Part shown: piece after piece, positions 41,048 to 50,603 of the stretch | Layout: every line of letters begins with the position of its first letter | Numbering within the stretch: position 1 is the stretch's first letter | Source of the DNA: Streptococcus equi subsp. equi | GTDB lineage: Bacteria; Bacillota; Bacilli; Lactobacillales; Streptococcaceae | Assembly (NCBI GenBank): GCA_900637675.1 | Contig: LR134389.1 | Span: 1,116,001 to 1,180,000, forward strand | Reading direction: 5' to 3' | DNA length: 64,000 nucleotides | Notes under the pieces: model-generated | The model's database searches: none | Told to the model about the DNA's origin: nothing | What the model saw: the letters and a program-made list of their open reading frames with translations, nothing else | Program-made: the position numbers and the translations under genes

Positions 41048-41425
41048 AATGCCAAGATAAGCTGTTAGTCATAACTAAGACGGATGCATGGCTCAGTCAC
41101 CTCTTCCTTGAGTAAGCTTGTTAATTGAGAGGCAGGCTTTTGATGGTGGCCAGGAAATGGTTAAGCCAGCATCAGTTCAGTTGGTAGGCGGTTCACTAAA
41201 ATCACGACAAAAGCAAGAAGACATTTACGCTTTCTGGTAGCGGTTTTTTATCATCACTATGGCCTTTTTAGCAAAATGTGATGAAGTCATCACATTGAAA
41301 TTGACAAACTGATGATATTGCAATGTCAAAACGCTAGAAATAGATTAAAAAATGCATGGGGCTAAAAAAGGCTTACATGCATTTTCTTCATGCGTGTACG
41401 TCGTGCGCTAAAATGATAAAATATT
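41048..41425. other. long intergenic region before lmb, containing a perfect palindrome
   Basis: No gene was recognised. The main structure is the 22-base palindrome at 41275-41296, listed separately. The lmb promoter and zinc operator follow it. Confidence 0.5.
41275..41296. promoter_or_regulatory. perfect 22-base palindrome, possible operator
   Basis: AATGTGATGA (41275-41284) and TCATCACATT (41287-41296) are perfect 10-base arms around AG. It does not match the AdcR box, cre, PurBox or a CRP-type N6 site. TTGACA follows at 41301-41306, but no good -10 is seen at the right distance. Binding protein unknown. Confidence 0.55.
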
Positions 41426-41474
41426 GACATTTCAGTTAAATCATGGTATCCTTTTTAGGTCATTAACTAGTTAA
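41426..41474 (+). promoter_or_regulatory. lmb promoter and AdcR (zinc) operator
   Basis: TTGACA (41426-41431) and TATCCT (41449-41454) are 17 bases apart, with TG before the -10. TTAACTAGTTAA at 41463-41474 is a perfect match to the AdcR motif TTAACYRGTTAA and lies at the expected transcription start, where zinc-loaded AdcR would block transcription. Confidence 0.85.
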
Positions 41475-41484
41475 GAGAGTAGAT

Positions 41485-42420
41485 ATGATTAGAGGATTCA
41501 AGAAAACAATTGTCGCAGTAGGACTATTAGCAGTACTTTTGGGTCTATCAGCCTGTCATCAGAGCTCTAGCAGTAGGAAGGCCGGTTTGGTCATAAAAAC
41601 AAGCTTTTATCCTATTTATGCTATGACAAAGGAGATTTGCGGGGATTTAAATGATGTTCAGGTCATTGCCCAAAACACTAGCATACACTCGTATGAGCCA
41701 AGTCCGACAGTTGTTGCTAAGGTTTACGATGGAGATGTCTTTATTTACCATTCCAAGATATTAGAAGCTTGGGCTGCGGATTTGGCACCACAGCTGGAAA
41801 AAAAGGGATTAGCAGTCATGGAGGGGACATCACATCTAACATTAGACAAGGTTCAAGGCTTGGAGCACTTCACCATAAAAAAAGGAATGAATACCGATGC
41901 CTTGTATGATCCTCACACTTGGACTGATCCTATCTTAGCTAGTCAAGAGGCAGAGCAGATTGCAGCTTTATTGAGTCAAAAAGATCCTGCTCACAAGGCA
42001 GTTTATTTGCAAAATGCTAAGCGTTTTAAGGCTAAGGCTCAAAAATTAGTGAAGACCTATAAGGAAAAGTTTGAATCTCTAGGTAGGAAAACCTTTGTGA
42101 CACAGCATACAGCCTTTTCCTACCTAGCTAAGAGATTTGATCTAAAGCAATTGGGAATTGCAGGGATATCTCCTGAGCAAGAGCCTAGTCCTCGCCAATT
42201 AGCTCAAATTGACCGCTTTATCAAAAAATATGATGTGAAGACGATTTTCGTCGAAGAAAATGCTTCAGATAAGCTAGCCAAAACCTTGGCTCAAAGTAAC
42301 GGTGTAGCAATTGATATCCTAAGCCCGCTTGAGGTGGTTCCAGCTGATCAAAAAACTTATCTAGAGCATTTAAAAATGAATTTAGAAACACTATATCGTG
42401 TATTGGAGAGTGAAACATGA
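41485..42420 (+). CDS. lmb: zinc-binding adhesin lipoprotein (Lmb/AdcAII family)
   Basis: This cell-surface lipoprotein captures zinc for the Adc importer; homologues are also described as laminin-binding. The 311-residue precursor has a signal peptide with lipobox LSAC (Cys24). Zinc ligands fit the family: His in IHSYEPSP, His in DPHTWTDP, His in VTQHTAFSYLA and an acidic residue in FVEENASD. It has a short loop after the first His rather than the long His-rich loop of AdcA, which indicates the AdcAII type. It is under a perfect AdcR site and overlaps the next histidine-triad gene by four bases. Confidence 0.92.
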   Translation: MIRGFKKTIVAVGLLAVLLGLSACHQSSSSRKAGLVIKTSFYPIYAMTKEICGDLNDVQVIAQNTSIHSYEPSPTVVAKVYDGDVFIYHSKILEAWAADLAPQLEKKGLAVMEGTSHLTLDKVQGLEHFTIKKGMNTDALYDPHTWTDPILASQEAEQIAALLSQKDPAHKAVYLQNAKRFKAKAQKLVKTYKEKFESLGRKTFVTQHTAFSYLAKRFDLKQLGIAGISPEQEPSPRQLAQIDRFIKKYDVKTIFVEENASDKLAKTLAQSNGVAIDILSPLEVVPADQKTYLEHLKMNLETLYRVLESET

Positions 42421-42857
42421 CCAAAAAAGCTTATTTATCGTTATTCACTATCTTACTATTATTTCCTTTGTCCGCTTGTGACTTTAAAGCCCAAGATAGC
42501 ACAGGCAAGAAGCTAAAATCATCTCATCAATTGGAAAAAAGGTGCAAAGCCTTAAAGAAAGAGACTGACAAAAGTCCTAATGAAGTTAGCAAGGAAGAGG
42601 GGATAGCAGCAGAGCAAATTATTGTGTCTATCTCGGATGATGGTTTTGTTACCTCTCATGGTGACCATTACCATTTTTACAATGGTGAGGTGCCTTATGA
42701 TAGCCTTTTTTCCTCAGAGTTATTACCGCCTAAGGACTACCAGTTTGATCAAAAGGACGTGATTAATGAGGTTAAAAATGGCTATGTCATCAAAACTGAT
42801 GATCATTATTATTTCTATTTAAAGGACAATAACCATCAAGAAAACCTCAGATCATAA
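42417..42857 (+). CDS. short histidine-triad (Pht/Htp-like) lipoprotein, probably truncated
   Basis: Histidine-triad proteins hand zinc to AdcAII/Lmb and are usually about 800 residues with several HxxHxH repeats. This one has only 146. Seen: a signal peptide with lipobox LSAC (Cys21), one complete triad HGDHYHFYNGEVPYD (about residues 81-95) and a degraded second one (TDDHYYFYLKD), then a stop. It overlaps lmb in an ATGA junction, the usual arrangement. The rest of a full Htp gene is absent downstream. It may be a natural deletion remnant or a mini zinc scavenger. Confidence 0.85.
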   Translation: MTKKAYLSLFTILLLFPLSACDFKAQDSTGKKLKSSHQLEKRCKALKKETDKSPNEVSKEEGIAAEQIIVSISDDGFVTSHGDHYHFYNGEVPYDSLFSSELLPPKDYQFDQKDVINEVKNGYVIKTDDHYYFYLKDNNHQENLRS

Positions 42858-42885
42858 AGACTGGTTGCTGCATAAGATAATCATT

Positions 42886-42936
42886 GGACTAGTGATAGTA
42901 GCTACATCTAAGCTGCCATTATGCACTAGTTTTTTG
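42886..42936 (+). terminator. terminator of the lmb operon
   Basis: ACTAGTG (42888-42894) pairs with CACTAGT (42924-42930), with inner pairing TAGC/GCTG possible, followed by TTTTTT to 42936. Confidence 0.75.
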
Positions 42937-43008
42937 TTGTAAAAATAGTGCTTGGCCATTCTAGCTATGCTTTGTTTCAGCTTTTTAATCGTCTTATTGA
43001 GGTAAAAA

Positions 43009-43017
43009 TGCTACAAT
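43009..43017 (+). promoter_or_regulatory. -10 element upstream of the DUF1002 gene
   Basis: TGCTACAAT, with the hexamer at 43012-43017, is an extended -10. It would give a leader of about 145 bases, in which no known riboswitch was recognised. Confidence 0.45.
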
Positions 43018-43168
43018 AGAGGCGTTAGATTTTGAAAAAGACTAGGAATATTGCCCTTTGCAGAGCTAAGTAAAACGGTCTTACTAGGCACCTAGATACT
43101 TTGGCTTTAATCGTCTTTTCTGGAGGATTCTCGTAAAGGAAAATTTATAACACAAAAGAGGTAGAAAA

Positions 43169-44140
43169 ATGACTTATCAAAAGAAATTAATAGCAGCCAG
43201 TATGGCTTTGGCTTCGGTATTTATGCTTCAAACAGTACACGCTGCAGCTAATAATGTTCAACAGGTAATTGATGAAACCTATGTTCAGCCTGATTACGTT
43301 TTAGGCTATTCACTGTCTGCTGAGCAAAGAGAGCAAACCTTGGCCTTGCTTCACTACAATAGTGCTTCTGATAACAAATTAAGCACCCTAAATACAACTG
43401 CCTATGCTAGTATCATGAATGTAGCAGATGATCCGAGCCTACAGCTTTATTCCTCAGTTAGGATTCAAAAGCTGGGAGCTAAAGAAACGCTTAAGGTAAC
43501 TATTGTAACACCTGAAAATATCACTAAGGTGACGCAAGATATGTATCGTAACGCCGCTGTGACCTTGGGCATTGAGCATGCCAATATTACTGTAGCTGCA
43601 CCAATCCCAGTTACTGGAGAATCAGCTTTAGCCGGTATTTATTATTCACTCGAAAAAAATGGTGCCAAAGTCCCAGAGGAAAACAAGAAGCTGGCACAAG
43701 AGGAGCTATCAACCCTATCTAATATCAATACCGAAAATGCAGGTAAAACAGGCTATGATGCAGATAAGCTAAATGTTGCGCTTACTGATATTAAAGCTGC
43801 TGTCGCAAAGGCTGGAGAAGGGGTTAATGAGGAAAAGGTGCGCCAAATTGTAACAGAAACCTTAGATCATTATGGGTTAACCAAGGCAGTAACACCTGAT
43901 CAGATTAACCTTATTATCAATTTCGCGCTTAACCTCTCAAATAGTGGCGTGATTTCCAATGAAAACTTCACCAAAACGCTGAATGCTTTAAAGGATAGTA
44001 TTGTTGAAAAGGCCGGATCTACCTTTAAAAATATCAACGTGAACTTTGATGCTACTGAAGCCTTAAAGACTGGACAGGGAATCCTTCAGCAAATTATTGA
44101 TTTCTTTAGAGGATTGATTGACAGCCTAATGGGTAACTGA
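43169..44140 (+). CDS. secreted DUF1002 family protein
   Basis: This 323-residue exported protein has a signal peptide (MTYQKKLIAASMALASVF..., cleavage probably after VHA at residue 26). The conserved DUF1002 features are YVLGYSLSAEQREQTLALL, YASIMNVAD and ITKVTQDMYRNAAVTLGI followed by VAAPIPVTGESALAGIY. The C-terminal half is helical and ends in a hydrophobic amphipathic run (LQQIIDFFRGLIDSLMGN). No LPXTG or lipobox is present, so it is released or loosely wall-associated. Function is unknown. It is monocistronic with a strong terminator and a good ribosome site. Confidence 0.82.
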   Translation: MTYQKKLIAASMALASVFMLQTVHAAANNVQQVIDETYVQPDYVLGYSLSAEQREQTLALLHYNSASDNKLSTLNTTAYASIMNVADDPSLQLYSSVRIQKLGAKETLKVTIVTPENITKVTQDMYRNAAVTLGIEHANITVAAPIPVTGESALAGIYYSLEKNGAKVPEENKKLAQEELSTLSNINTENAGKTGYDADKLNVALTDIKAAVAKAGEGVNEEKVRQIVTETLDHYGLTKAVTPDQINLIINFALNLSNSGVISNENFTKTLNALKDSIVEKAGSTFKNINVNFDATEALKTGQGILQQIIDFFRGLIDSLMGN

Positions 44141-44158
44141 TAAATAGATAAAAGTAGT

Positions 44159-44200
44159 AGGACTAATTCCTGATTTCATTAGGAATTAGTCCTATTTTTT
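44159..44200 (+). terminator. strong intrinsic terminator after the DUF1002 gene
   Basis: AGGACTAATTCCT (44159-44171) and AGGAATTAGTCCT (44181-44193) are perfect 13-base arms, followed by ATTTTTT. Confidence 0.95.
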
Positions 44201-44364
44201 AAACTTATTTAAACCGAAATCGATTATTCATTTGAGCAGCTAAAAATAATCAAATTGAAAATCAAAAAAAGCAATTATTTTTCAAACTATTTTTCGAATA
44301 AATTAAGTAGAAGCAGATCTATTTCAAGATCAGATATTTAGATACTTAAAGATGAGGAAATATG

Positions 44365-45588
44365 ATGATAAATGTAGCTTTTAATTCAAAAATCGGTATT
44401 TCAGCTCAAGAGCATGACCAATTTGTCAAACAGCACCAGCAGGTTAACCTCTTGCAGAGCAGCTCATGGGCAGCTGTTAAAAATCAGTGGCAAAATGAAC
44501 GCATCGGTATTTTTCAGGGAGATAATCAGGTGGCTTCTATGTCCTTGCTGATTAAGCCTTTGCCGTTTGGTATGACGATGATTTATATTCCAAGAGGTCC
44601 AGTGATGGACTATACCAATGCTGATCTAGTGGCATTTACGATTAAAACCTTGAAGGCATATGGTAAGAAAAAAAGAGCTCTTTTGATTAAATTTGATCCT
44701 ATGATTCTGCTAAAGCAGCATCAGCTTGGTGAGAAAGCACCTGATAATTCCAAGGCTCTGACCATTATTAAGCATTTAAAGCGATTTGGTGCCCATTGGA
44801 CAGGCCCAACAACCAAGCTATCTGATACTATTCAGCCGCGTTTTCAAGCAAATTGTTACACTAATGCTGATATTGAAGCGTCCTTTCCTAAGCATACCAA
44901 GCGATTGATGAAGGATGCTAGGCAACGTGGCGTGATAGCTTATCGAGGTAATCAGTCTGATCTCCATACATTTGCTGACCTTATCTCTTTAACTGAAAAG
45001 AGAAAAGGAGTTGCTCTAAGAAACGAAGCTTATTTTAGACAGCTGATGACGACTTATGGCGACAATGCTTATTTGCATTTAGCAAAGGTTAATCTTCCAG
45101 AAAAACTCAAGAATTACGAGCTTCAGCTGAAAGCTGTTGAACAAGAGCTTGCTCAAACGCAAGCGCATCAAAAAAAGCGACTGGCTAGACTAACAGATCA
45201 AAAGCAATCGCTTCAGCGTTATCTATCAGAATTCAAGGACTTCTTGGATAAATATCCAGATGAGGTTGTCATTGCGGGCATTTTATCGATTTCATATGGC
45301 AACACGATGGAAATGCTCTATGCTGGCATGAATGATGACTTTAAAAAGTTTTATCCTCAGTACCTGCTTTATCCTAAAGTCTTTATGGATGCCTATCATG
45401 ATGATATAGCTTGGGCGAATATGGGCGGCATTGATGGCTCCTTCAAGGACGGATTGACAGCATTTAAGTCCAATTTCAGTCCAACTATCGAAGAGTTTAT
45501 TGGAGAATTCAACCTAGCAATCAGTCCTTTTTATCACTTGGCTAATTTGCTATATAAGATCAGAAAGCAATTAAAGCACAGGCACTAA
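44365..45588 (+). CDS. FemAB-family peptidoglycan branch aminoacyltransferase (MurM/MurN/FemX type)
   Basis: FemAB proteins add amino acids from aminoacyl-tRNA to the stem-peptide lysine of lipid II, building the interpeptide bridge. The 407-residue protein (ATG 44365; 44362 also possible) has two GNAT-like subdomains: LLQSSSWAAVKNQW and FGMTMIYIPRGPVMDY early, ANMGGIDGSFKDGLTAFKSNF with FNP-type motif near the end (about residues 349-369). Between them a coiled-coil arm (about residues 250-300, LKAVEQELAQTQAHQKK) is the tRNA-binding hairpin. Which residue of the bridge it adds cannot be told. Confidence 0.9.
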   Translation: MINVAFNSKIGISAQEHDQFVKQHQQVNLLQSSSWAAVKNQWQNERIGIFQGDNQVASMSLLIKPLPFGMTMIYIPRGPVMDYTNADLVAFTIKTLKAYGKKKRALLIKFDPMILLKQHQLGEKAPDNSKALTIIKHLKRFGAHWTGPTTKLSDTIQPRFQANCYTNADIEASFPKHTKRLMKDARQRGVIAYRGNQSDLHTFADLISLTEKRKGVALRNEAYFRQLMTTYGDNAYLHLAKVNLPEKLKNYELQLKAVEQELAQTQAHQKKRLARLTDQKQSLQRYLSEFKDFLDKYPDEVVIAGILSISYGNTMEMLYAGMNDDFKKFYPQYLLYPKVFMDAYHDDIAWANMGGIDGSFKDGLTAFKSNFSPTIEEFIGEFNLAISPFYHLANLLYKIRKQLKHRH

Positions 45589-45740
45589 CAGCTAATAGTG
45601 AAATGATATCATGTTTAATGGTTAGAACCAAAGATCTAGTGATTGTATTTATAAAAAAGATGGTCGCTACTGACCTGCACTCCAAATTAGAATAGCATCT
45701 AACGATTAGAGGCAGAATACAAGGCAACCATTCTTTTAGT

Positions 45741-47312
45741 CTATTTTCGTTTTTTCTTGGCCTTTTTAATCTTATTAGCTTGACGCTTCATGGCCTGCTT
45801 CATGGCAAATTGACCAATCTTACCCTTTAGACCACCTCCAAAGAGCTGGCTCATATCCATATCACCACCCAATGCAGACATGTCAGGTAAACCACCTTGC
45901 CCCATCATTCCTTCAAGGGCAGACATATCAGGCATGCCTCCTGGCATATTTGGCATGTTTTTAGGGAGGTTATTAGGGTTGATTCCCATTTGTTTCATCA
46001 TTTTAGTCATATCACCTGACATGACACCCTGCATCATGGCTTTGGCTTGGTTAAAATCTTTAATAAATTTGTTGACTTCAACGAAACTATTACCTGATCC
46101 AGCTGCAATGCGACGGCGGCGACTTGGTGTTAAAAGCTCTGGCTGCTCACGCTCCTCAGGTGTCATAGAAGAAACGATAGCACGCTTGCGAGCAATTTGC
46201 TTGTCGTCAACCTTAATATTGGCTAGAGCAGGATTAGTTGCCATACCTGGAATCATTTTTAACAGATCTTCCATTGGCCCCATGTTTTGCACTTGGTCTA
46301 ATTGCTCGATAAAGTCATTAAAATCAAAGGTATTCTCACGCATTTTTGCGGCAAGCTCTAATGATTTTTTCTCATCATATTCCTGACTTGCTTTTTCGAT
46401 CAAGGTAAGAAGGTCTCCCATTCCCAAGATACGACTTGACATACGGTCTGGATGGAAGGTTTCAATATCGGTGATTTTTTCACCAGTTCCGGTAAATTTG
46501 ATTGGCTTACCAGTTATTTCACGTATAGAAAGGGCCGCACCACCACGAGTATCACCGTCAATCTTTGTTAACACTACTCCAGTGATATCGAGCTGATTGT
46601 TAAATTCATAGGCAACGTTGGCAGCTTCTTGTCCGATCATGCTGTCAACAACAAGAAGGATTTCGTTTGGTTTAGCTAGTGCTTTAACCTCACGAAGCTC
46701 GCCCATTAGTTTCTCATCAATTTGTAACCGTCCTGCCGTATCAATCAAAACATAGTCATGACGGTTCTCTTTTGCCTGTGCCAAACCATTGGCAACAATA
46801 TCAACTGCTGAATGATTTGTCCCCATATCAAAAACAGGAACATTTATTTGCTGTCCCAAGGTTTTCAACTGGTCAATAGCAGCCGGACGATAGATGTCTG
46901 CTGCAATCATCAATGGACGAGCATTTTCTTCCTTGATGAGCTTATTGGCTAATTTTCCTGCAAAGGTCGTTTTACCAGCTCCCTGCAAGCCCACCATCAT
47001 GATGACAGTAGGGATTTTAGGTGATTTATCAAGCTCCGCGGTTTCTGATCCTAAGATACCAGTTAATTCCTCATTAACAATTTTAAGTATTTGTTGCGTT
47101 GGATCAAGGGTATCAATAATTTCGTGGCCAACAGCTCGCTCACGTATACGCTTGATAAAGGTCTTAACAACTGGAAGTGCAACATCTGCCTCTAATAAGG
47201 CTAGACGAATCTCCTTGGTCACTTCCTGAACATCGGCTTCAGATAAGGTTTTTTTACCACGAATGTGCTTAAAAACGTCCTGTAAACGTTGGGTTAGGCT
47301 TTCAAATGCCAT
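45741..47312 (-). CDS. ffh: signal recognition particle protein
   Basis: Ffh binds 4.5S RNA and signal sequences and targets ribosomes to the membrane. The 523-residue GTPase shows the N domain, G1 VGLQGAGKTTFAGKLA (about residues 107-122), ADIYRPAAIDQL, G3 IDTAGRL, G4 TKIDGDTRGG and a Met-rich C-terminal M domain (KQMGINPNNLPKNMP and MSALEGMMGQGG). It follows ylxM with 14 bases between and has AGGAG before the start, the usual ylxM-ffh operon. Confidence 0.96.
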   Translation of the reverse strand: MAFESLTQRLQDVFKHIRGKKTLSEADVQEVTKEIRLALLEADVALPVVKTFIKRIRERAVGHEIIDTLDPTQQILKIVNEELTGILGSETAELDKSPKIPTVIMMVGLQGAGKTTFAGKLANKLIKEENARPLMIAADIYRPAAIDQLKTLGQQINVPVFDMGTNHSAVDIVANGLAQAKENRHDYVLIDTAGRLQIDEKLMGELREVKALAKPNEILLVVDSMIGQEAANVAYEFNNQLDITGVVLTKIDGDTRGGAALSIREITGKPIKFTGTGEKITDIETFHPDRMSSRILGMGDLLTLIEKASQEYDEKKSLELAAKMRENTFDFNDFIEQLDQVQNMGPMEDLLKMIPGMATNPALANIKVDDKQIARKRAIVSSMTPEEREQPELLTPSRRRRIAAGSGNSFVEVNKFIKDFNQAKAMMQGVMSGDMTKMMKQMGINPNNLPKNMPNMPGGMPDMSALEGMMGQGGLPDMSALGGDMDMSQLFGGGLKGKIGQFAMKQAMKRQANKIKKAKKKRK

Positions 47313-47326
47313 AGCTATAACTCCTC

Positions 47327-47668
47327 TTAATCTCTGTTGTCAATACTAGTTAAAATGGAAATTTTGTCACGTAAATAGTGGTCACTGGGATATTTTGCAA
47401 GAATATCATCAAATATTTCACTACGTACAATATAATCTGAATACATATGAAGCTTCATTTCATAGGCTTCCAGAATTTTTTCAGTGCGCTTAATATTATC
47501 ATAAACTGCTTGGCGGCTGACACCGAATTCTTCAGCAATTTCAGCCAGACTATAATCATCAGCGTAATAGAGCTCGATATAGTTCATCTGTTTATCAGTC
47601 AATAAGGCAGCATAAAATTCAAAAAGAGCATTCATTCGGTTTGTTTTTTCAATTTCCATAATCTTCAT
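47327..47668 (-). CDS. ylxM: YlxM/p13-like DNA-binding protein (UPF0122)
   Basis: This 113-residue protein has a sigma-70 region-4-like helix-turn-helix ([25 protein letters not shown] in two parts, residues 39-63). It accompanies ffh throughout Firmicutes and is thought to modulate SRP assembly or expression. Starts at 47668 (MKIMEIEK) or 47659 (MEIEK) are both possible; neither has a strong ribosome site. Confidence 0.9.
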
Positions 47669-47810
47669 TTTATCACATCATGAGCATTTTTAACAGTGGT
47701 AAATGATAGCGATCAGCCTTTTATCAGGAAGCTTTCTTAGAGCAAAAATGAGGATAATAGTAGCTTGTTTTAATAACTGTTCTTGAAATATTGATATACT
47801 TGACAAGTGT

Positions 47811-47837
47811 TGAAAAAAAGAAGTGGTGAGCCACTTC
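47811..47837 (-). terminator. terminator of the GntR gene
   Basis: GAAGTGG (47820-47826) and CCACTTC (47831-47837) are perfect arms with a 4-base loop. On the minus strand they are followed by a T run (plus-strand A run at 47814-47819). Confidence 0.8.
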
Positions 47838-47870
47838 CTATCAATGTTATTTAAACATCATTGCTTATGA

Positions 47871-48569
47871 TTAATTATTTTCTAAATAAAATTCAAAGCG
47901 ATCACCTACATATTGGCTACGCACATATTCAAAGGGCCTACCGTCTGTAAAAAAGGAAACCTGAGTCAATGCTAAAATAGCATGCCCCTTAGCGACCTCT
48001 AGATAAGAGGCGACACGCTCACTGGCTATTTTCGCGTAAATGGTTTGTTGACTTTTGCCGATTTCATAACCGTTTGAGGTTAGGGTTTGGAAAAAGTGCT
48101 CTGTAATATCAGTTTTTTTGACATTTTTAATAAATTTCTCAGGAATAGATGCTACCTCGTAAACTAAGGGAACCTTATCTGCATAACGAATGCGCTCCAT
48201 TCGAATAACGTAATCTGATTCTTCTAAGTGCAATTGATTTATTTCTGTATCACTTGCTAGCTGACGTTGATAGGAAATCAGTTTTGAAGATGGCTTACGT
48301 CCCTGAGAATTCACGATCTCTGTAAAGCTAGTGGTCCCACGCATTCTCTCTTGTACGCGATGGCTGGCAACATAAGTACCACTACCAACACGCCTTTCTA
48401 GAATTCCCTCCTCTACAAGCAGTGTTATTGCCTGACGCAACGTCATGCGACTGACCTCAAAATGTTCTGCTAAATCTCGTTCGCTTGGCAGGCGACTACC
48501 AATAGTCCAAACTTCTTTTTCGATGTCTTTTTTAATAGCGTCATGAATTTTTATATAAGCTGGCAGCAT
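47871..48569 (-). CDS. GntR-family regulator, HutC subfamily (NagR/YvoA-like)
   Basis: This 232-residue regulator has an N-terminal winged helix (LPAYIKIHDAIKKDIEK, then RLPSERDLAEHFEVSRMTLRQAI, about residues 26-48) and a C-terminal UTRA effector domain (LHLEESDYVIRMERIRYAD, and FEYVRSQYVGDRFEFYL at the end). The subfamily commonly responds to sugar phosphates such as GlcN6P or GlcNAc6P, but the ligand here is inference. It is divergent from guaA with 286 bases between. The start has AAGGAG upstream. Confidence 0.88.
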   Translation of the reverse strand: MLPAYIKIHDAIKKDIEKEVWTIGSRLPSERDLAEHFEVSRMTLRQAITLLVEEGILERRVGSGTYVASHRVQERMRGTTSFTEIVNSQGRKPSSKLISYQRQLASDTEINQLHLEESDYVIRMERIRYADKVPLVYEVASIPEKFIKNVKKTDITEHFFQTLTSNGYEIGKSQQTIYAKIASERVASYLEVAKGHAILALTQVSFFTDGRPFEYVRSQYVGDRFEFYLENN

Positions 48570-48794
48570 GCTTTACTCCTTGAGGGTGATGATGGTTTTA
48601 TTTTATCATATTTTCAGCCTAAATAGCAGCCCAATTATTACCAAAAACACTCATCATCAATCAGCTTTTTCATGCTAAGACTGACAATAGTAGTCATACA
48701 TAAGATAGTTGAGGTCATTCATTTTAATATCTCTGCAAAAAGCTTATTTTTTCATCACATCACCTGAAAAGCTAATGCCTTTTTAGTGAAAATA

Positions 48795-48803
48795 TGCTAC
48801 AAT
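48795..48803 (+). promoter_or_regulatory. -10 element upstream of guaA
   Basis: TGCTACAAT, with the hexamer at 48798-48803, lies 53 bases before guaA. No strong -35 is seen, and no PurBox was found in the region. Confidence 0.5.
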
Positions 48804-48855
48804 TAATTGAAAACTATCAGCTAACAAGGTTCTGGTATATAATGAAAGGGTTATA

Positions 48856-50418
48856 ATGACTGAAATTTCAATGTTGAATGATATTCAAAAAATTATCGTT
48901 CTTGATTATGGTAGTCAGTACAATCAACTGATTGCAAGACGTATTCGGGAGTTTGGTGTTTTTTCTGAGCTCAAAAGCCATCACATCACTGCGCAAGAGC
49001 TTCGTGACATCAATCCAATCGGGATTGTCCTGTCTGGTGGGCCAAATTCTGTTTATGCAACTGATGCCTTTGGTATTGATCCTGAAATCTTTGAATTAGG
49101 GATTCCAATTTTAGGGATTTGCTATGGCATGCAGCTAATCACACATACCTTAGGAGGTAAGGTAGTCCCAGCTGGTCAAGCAGGTCACCGAGAATATGGT
49201 CAATCATCATTACGTTTACGTTCTGCATCAGCATTATTTGCGGGCACTCCAGATGAGCAGCTTGTTTTGATGAGTCATGGTGATGCTGTTACAGAAATCC
49301 CAGAGGGCTTTCATCTTGTAGGAGATTCTAACGATTGCCCTTACGCTGCTATGGAAAATACAAAAAAGAGGCTCTACGGTATCCAATTCCACCCAGAGGT
49401 AAGACACTCTGTCTATGGTAATGATATTTTGAAGAACTTTGCTATCTCTATCTGTGGTGGACGTGGTGATTGGTCAATGGATAATTTTATTGACATGCAA
49501 ATTGCTAAAATTCGCGAAACAGTCGGAGATCGTAAGGTTTTGCTAGGTTTGTCTGGTGGTGTTGATTCTTCAGTTGTTGGTGTCCTTTTACAAAAAGCTA
49601 TCGGAGATCAATTAACCTGTATCTTTGTTGACCATGGACTTCTTCGTAAAAATGAAGGTGACCAAGTTATGGAAATGCTTGGTGGAAGATTTGGTCTCAA
49701 TATTATTCGTGTTGATGCCTCAAAGCGCTTTTTAGATCTTCTTGCAGGCGTTGAGGATCCTGAGAAAAAACGTAAAATTATCGGTAATGAGTTTGTTTAC
49801 GTCTTTGATGACGAGGCTAGCAAGCTTAAGGGCGTTGACTTCCTTGCACAAGGAACGCTTTACACAGACATCATTGAATCTGGAACAGAAACTGCTCAAA
49901 CGATAAAATCTCACCACAATGTTGGTGGTCTGCCAGAGGATATGCAGTTTGAATTAATCGAACCCCTCAATACACTCTTTAAGGATGAGGTTCGTGCTCT
50001 TGGTACGGCCCTTGGTATGCCAGATGAAGTCGTCTGGCGTCAGCCTTTCCCAGGCCCAGGCCTTGCCATTCGCGTCATGGGAGAGATCACAGCAGAAAAG
50101 CTTGAAACAGTTCGCGAGTCAGATGCTATCCTTCGAGAAGAAATTGCTAAAGCAGGACTTGAGCGTGATGTGTGGCAATATTTTACAGTTAACACAGGTG
50201 TTCGTTCCGTCGGAGTTATGGGAGATGGTCGCACCTATGACTATACCATCGCTATTCGTGCTATCACCTCAATTGATGGTATGACAGCAGACTTTGCCCA
50301 ATTGCCTTGGGAAGTTCTAAAGAAAATCTCAGTTCGAATTGTCAATGAAGTCGACCACGTTAATCGCATTGTCTACGACATCACCAGCAAACCACCAGCA
50401 ACCGTTGAGTGGGAGTGA
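48856..50418 (+). CDS. guaA: GMP synthase (glutamine-hydrolysing)
   Basis: GuaA aminates XMP to GMP. The 520-residue protein has an N-terminal glutamine amidotransferase domain (GICYGMQLI with nucleophile Cys near residue 94, and FHPEVRHS with His/Glu), an ATP-pyrophosphatase P-loop [15 protein letters not shown] (about residues 232-246), and a C-terminal XMP-binding/dimerisation domain ending KPPATVEWE. It uses the XMP that Xpt would make from xanthine, so the broken xpt cuts one of its supply routes. Confidence 0.97.
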   Translation: MTEISMLNDIQKIIVLDYGSQYNQLIARRIREFGVFSELKSHHITAQELRDINPIGIVLSGGPNSVYATDAFGIDPEIFELGIPILGICYGMQLITHTLGGKVVPAGQAGHREYGQSSLRLRSASALFAGTPDEQLVLMSHGDAVTEIPEGFHLVGDSNDCPYAAMENTKKRLYGIQFHPEVRHSVYGNDILKNFAISICGGRGDWSMDNFIDMQIAKIRETVGDRKVLLGLSGGVDSSVVGVLLQKAIGDQLTCIFVDHGLLRKNEGDQVMEMLGGRFGLNIIRVDASKRFLDLLAGVEDPEKKRKIIGNEFVYVFDDEASKLKGVDFLAQGTLYTDIIESGTETAQTIKSHHNVGGLPEDMQFELIEPLNTLFKDEVRALGTALGMPDEVVWRQPFPGPGLAIRVMGEITAEKLETVRESDAILREEIAKAGLERDVWQYFTVNTGVRSVGVMGDGRTYDYTIAIRAITSIDGMTADFAQLPWEVLKKISVRIVNEVDHVNRIVYDITSKPPATVEWE

Positions 50419-50570
50419 CAGAAGCAAATATATTACTGCCATGAAAGTGTTGAAAACAGTGGGTTTTTGCGGTTTGTGGAAACAAAAAACTCTTGAGTGA
50501 TACTGCTTTGATACTAAAAAGCTAAAATAGCAAGTTCAAAAGGGAGTTGTTGAATTTAGGTGAATGGTTT

Positions 50571-50603
50571 AAAAGCCTTCCATCGTTTTGGTGGAAGGCT
50601 TTT
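50571..50603. terminator. terminator after guaA
   Basis: AAAAGCCTTCCA (50571-50582) and TGGAAGGCTTTT (50592-50603) are perfect 12-base arms. It lies 150 bases after the guaA stop. Confidence 0.88.

Noticed and set aside
41287..41306. CRP-type site in the palindrome before lmb
   Set aside because: TGTGA and TCACA are separated by 8 bases rather than 6, and streptococci lack a standard CRP system.
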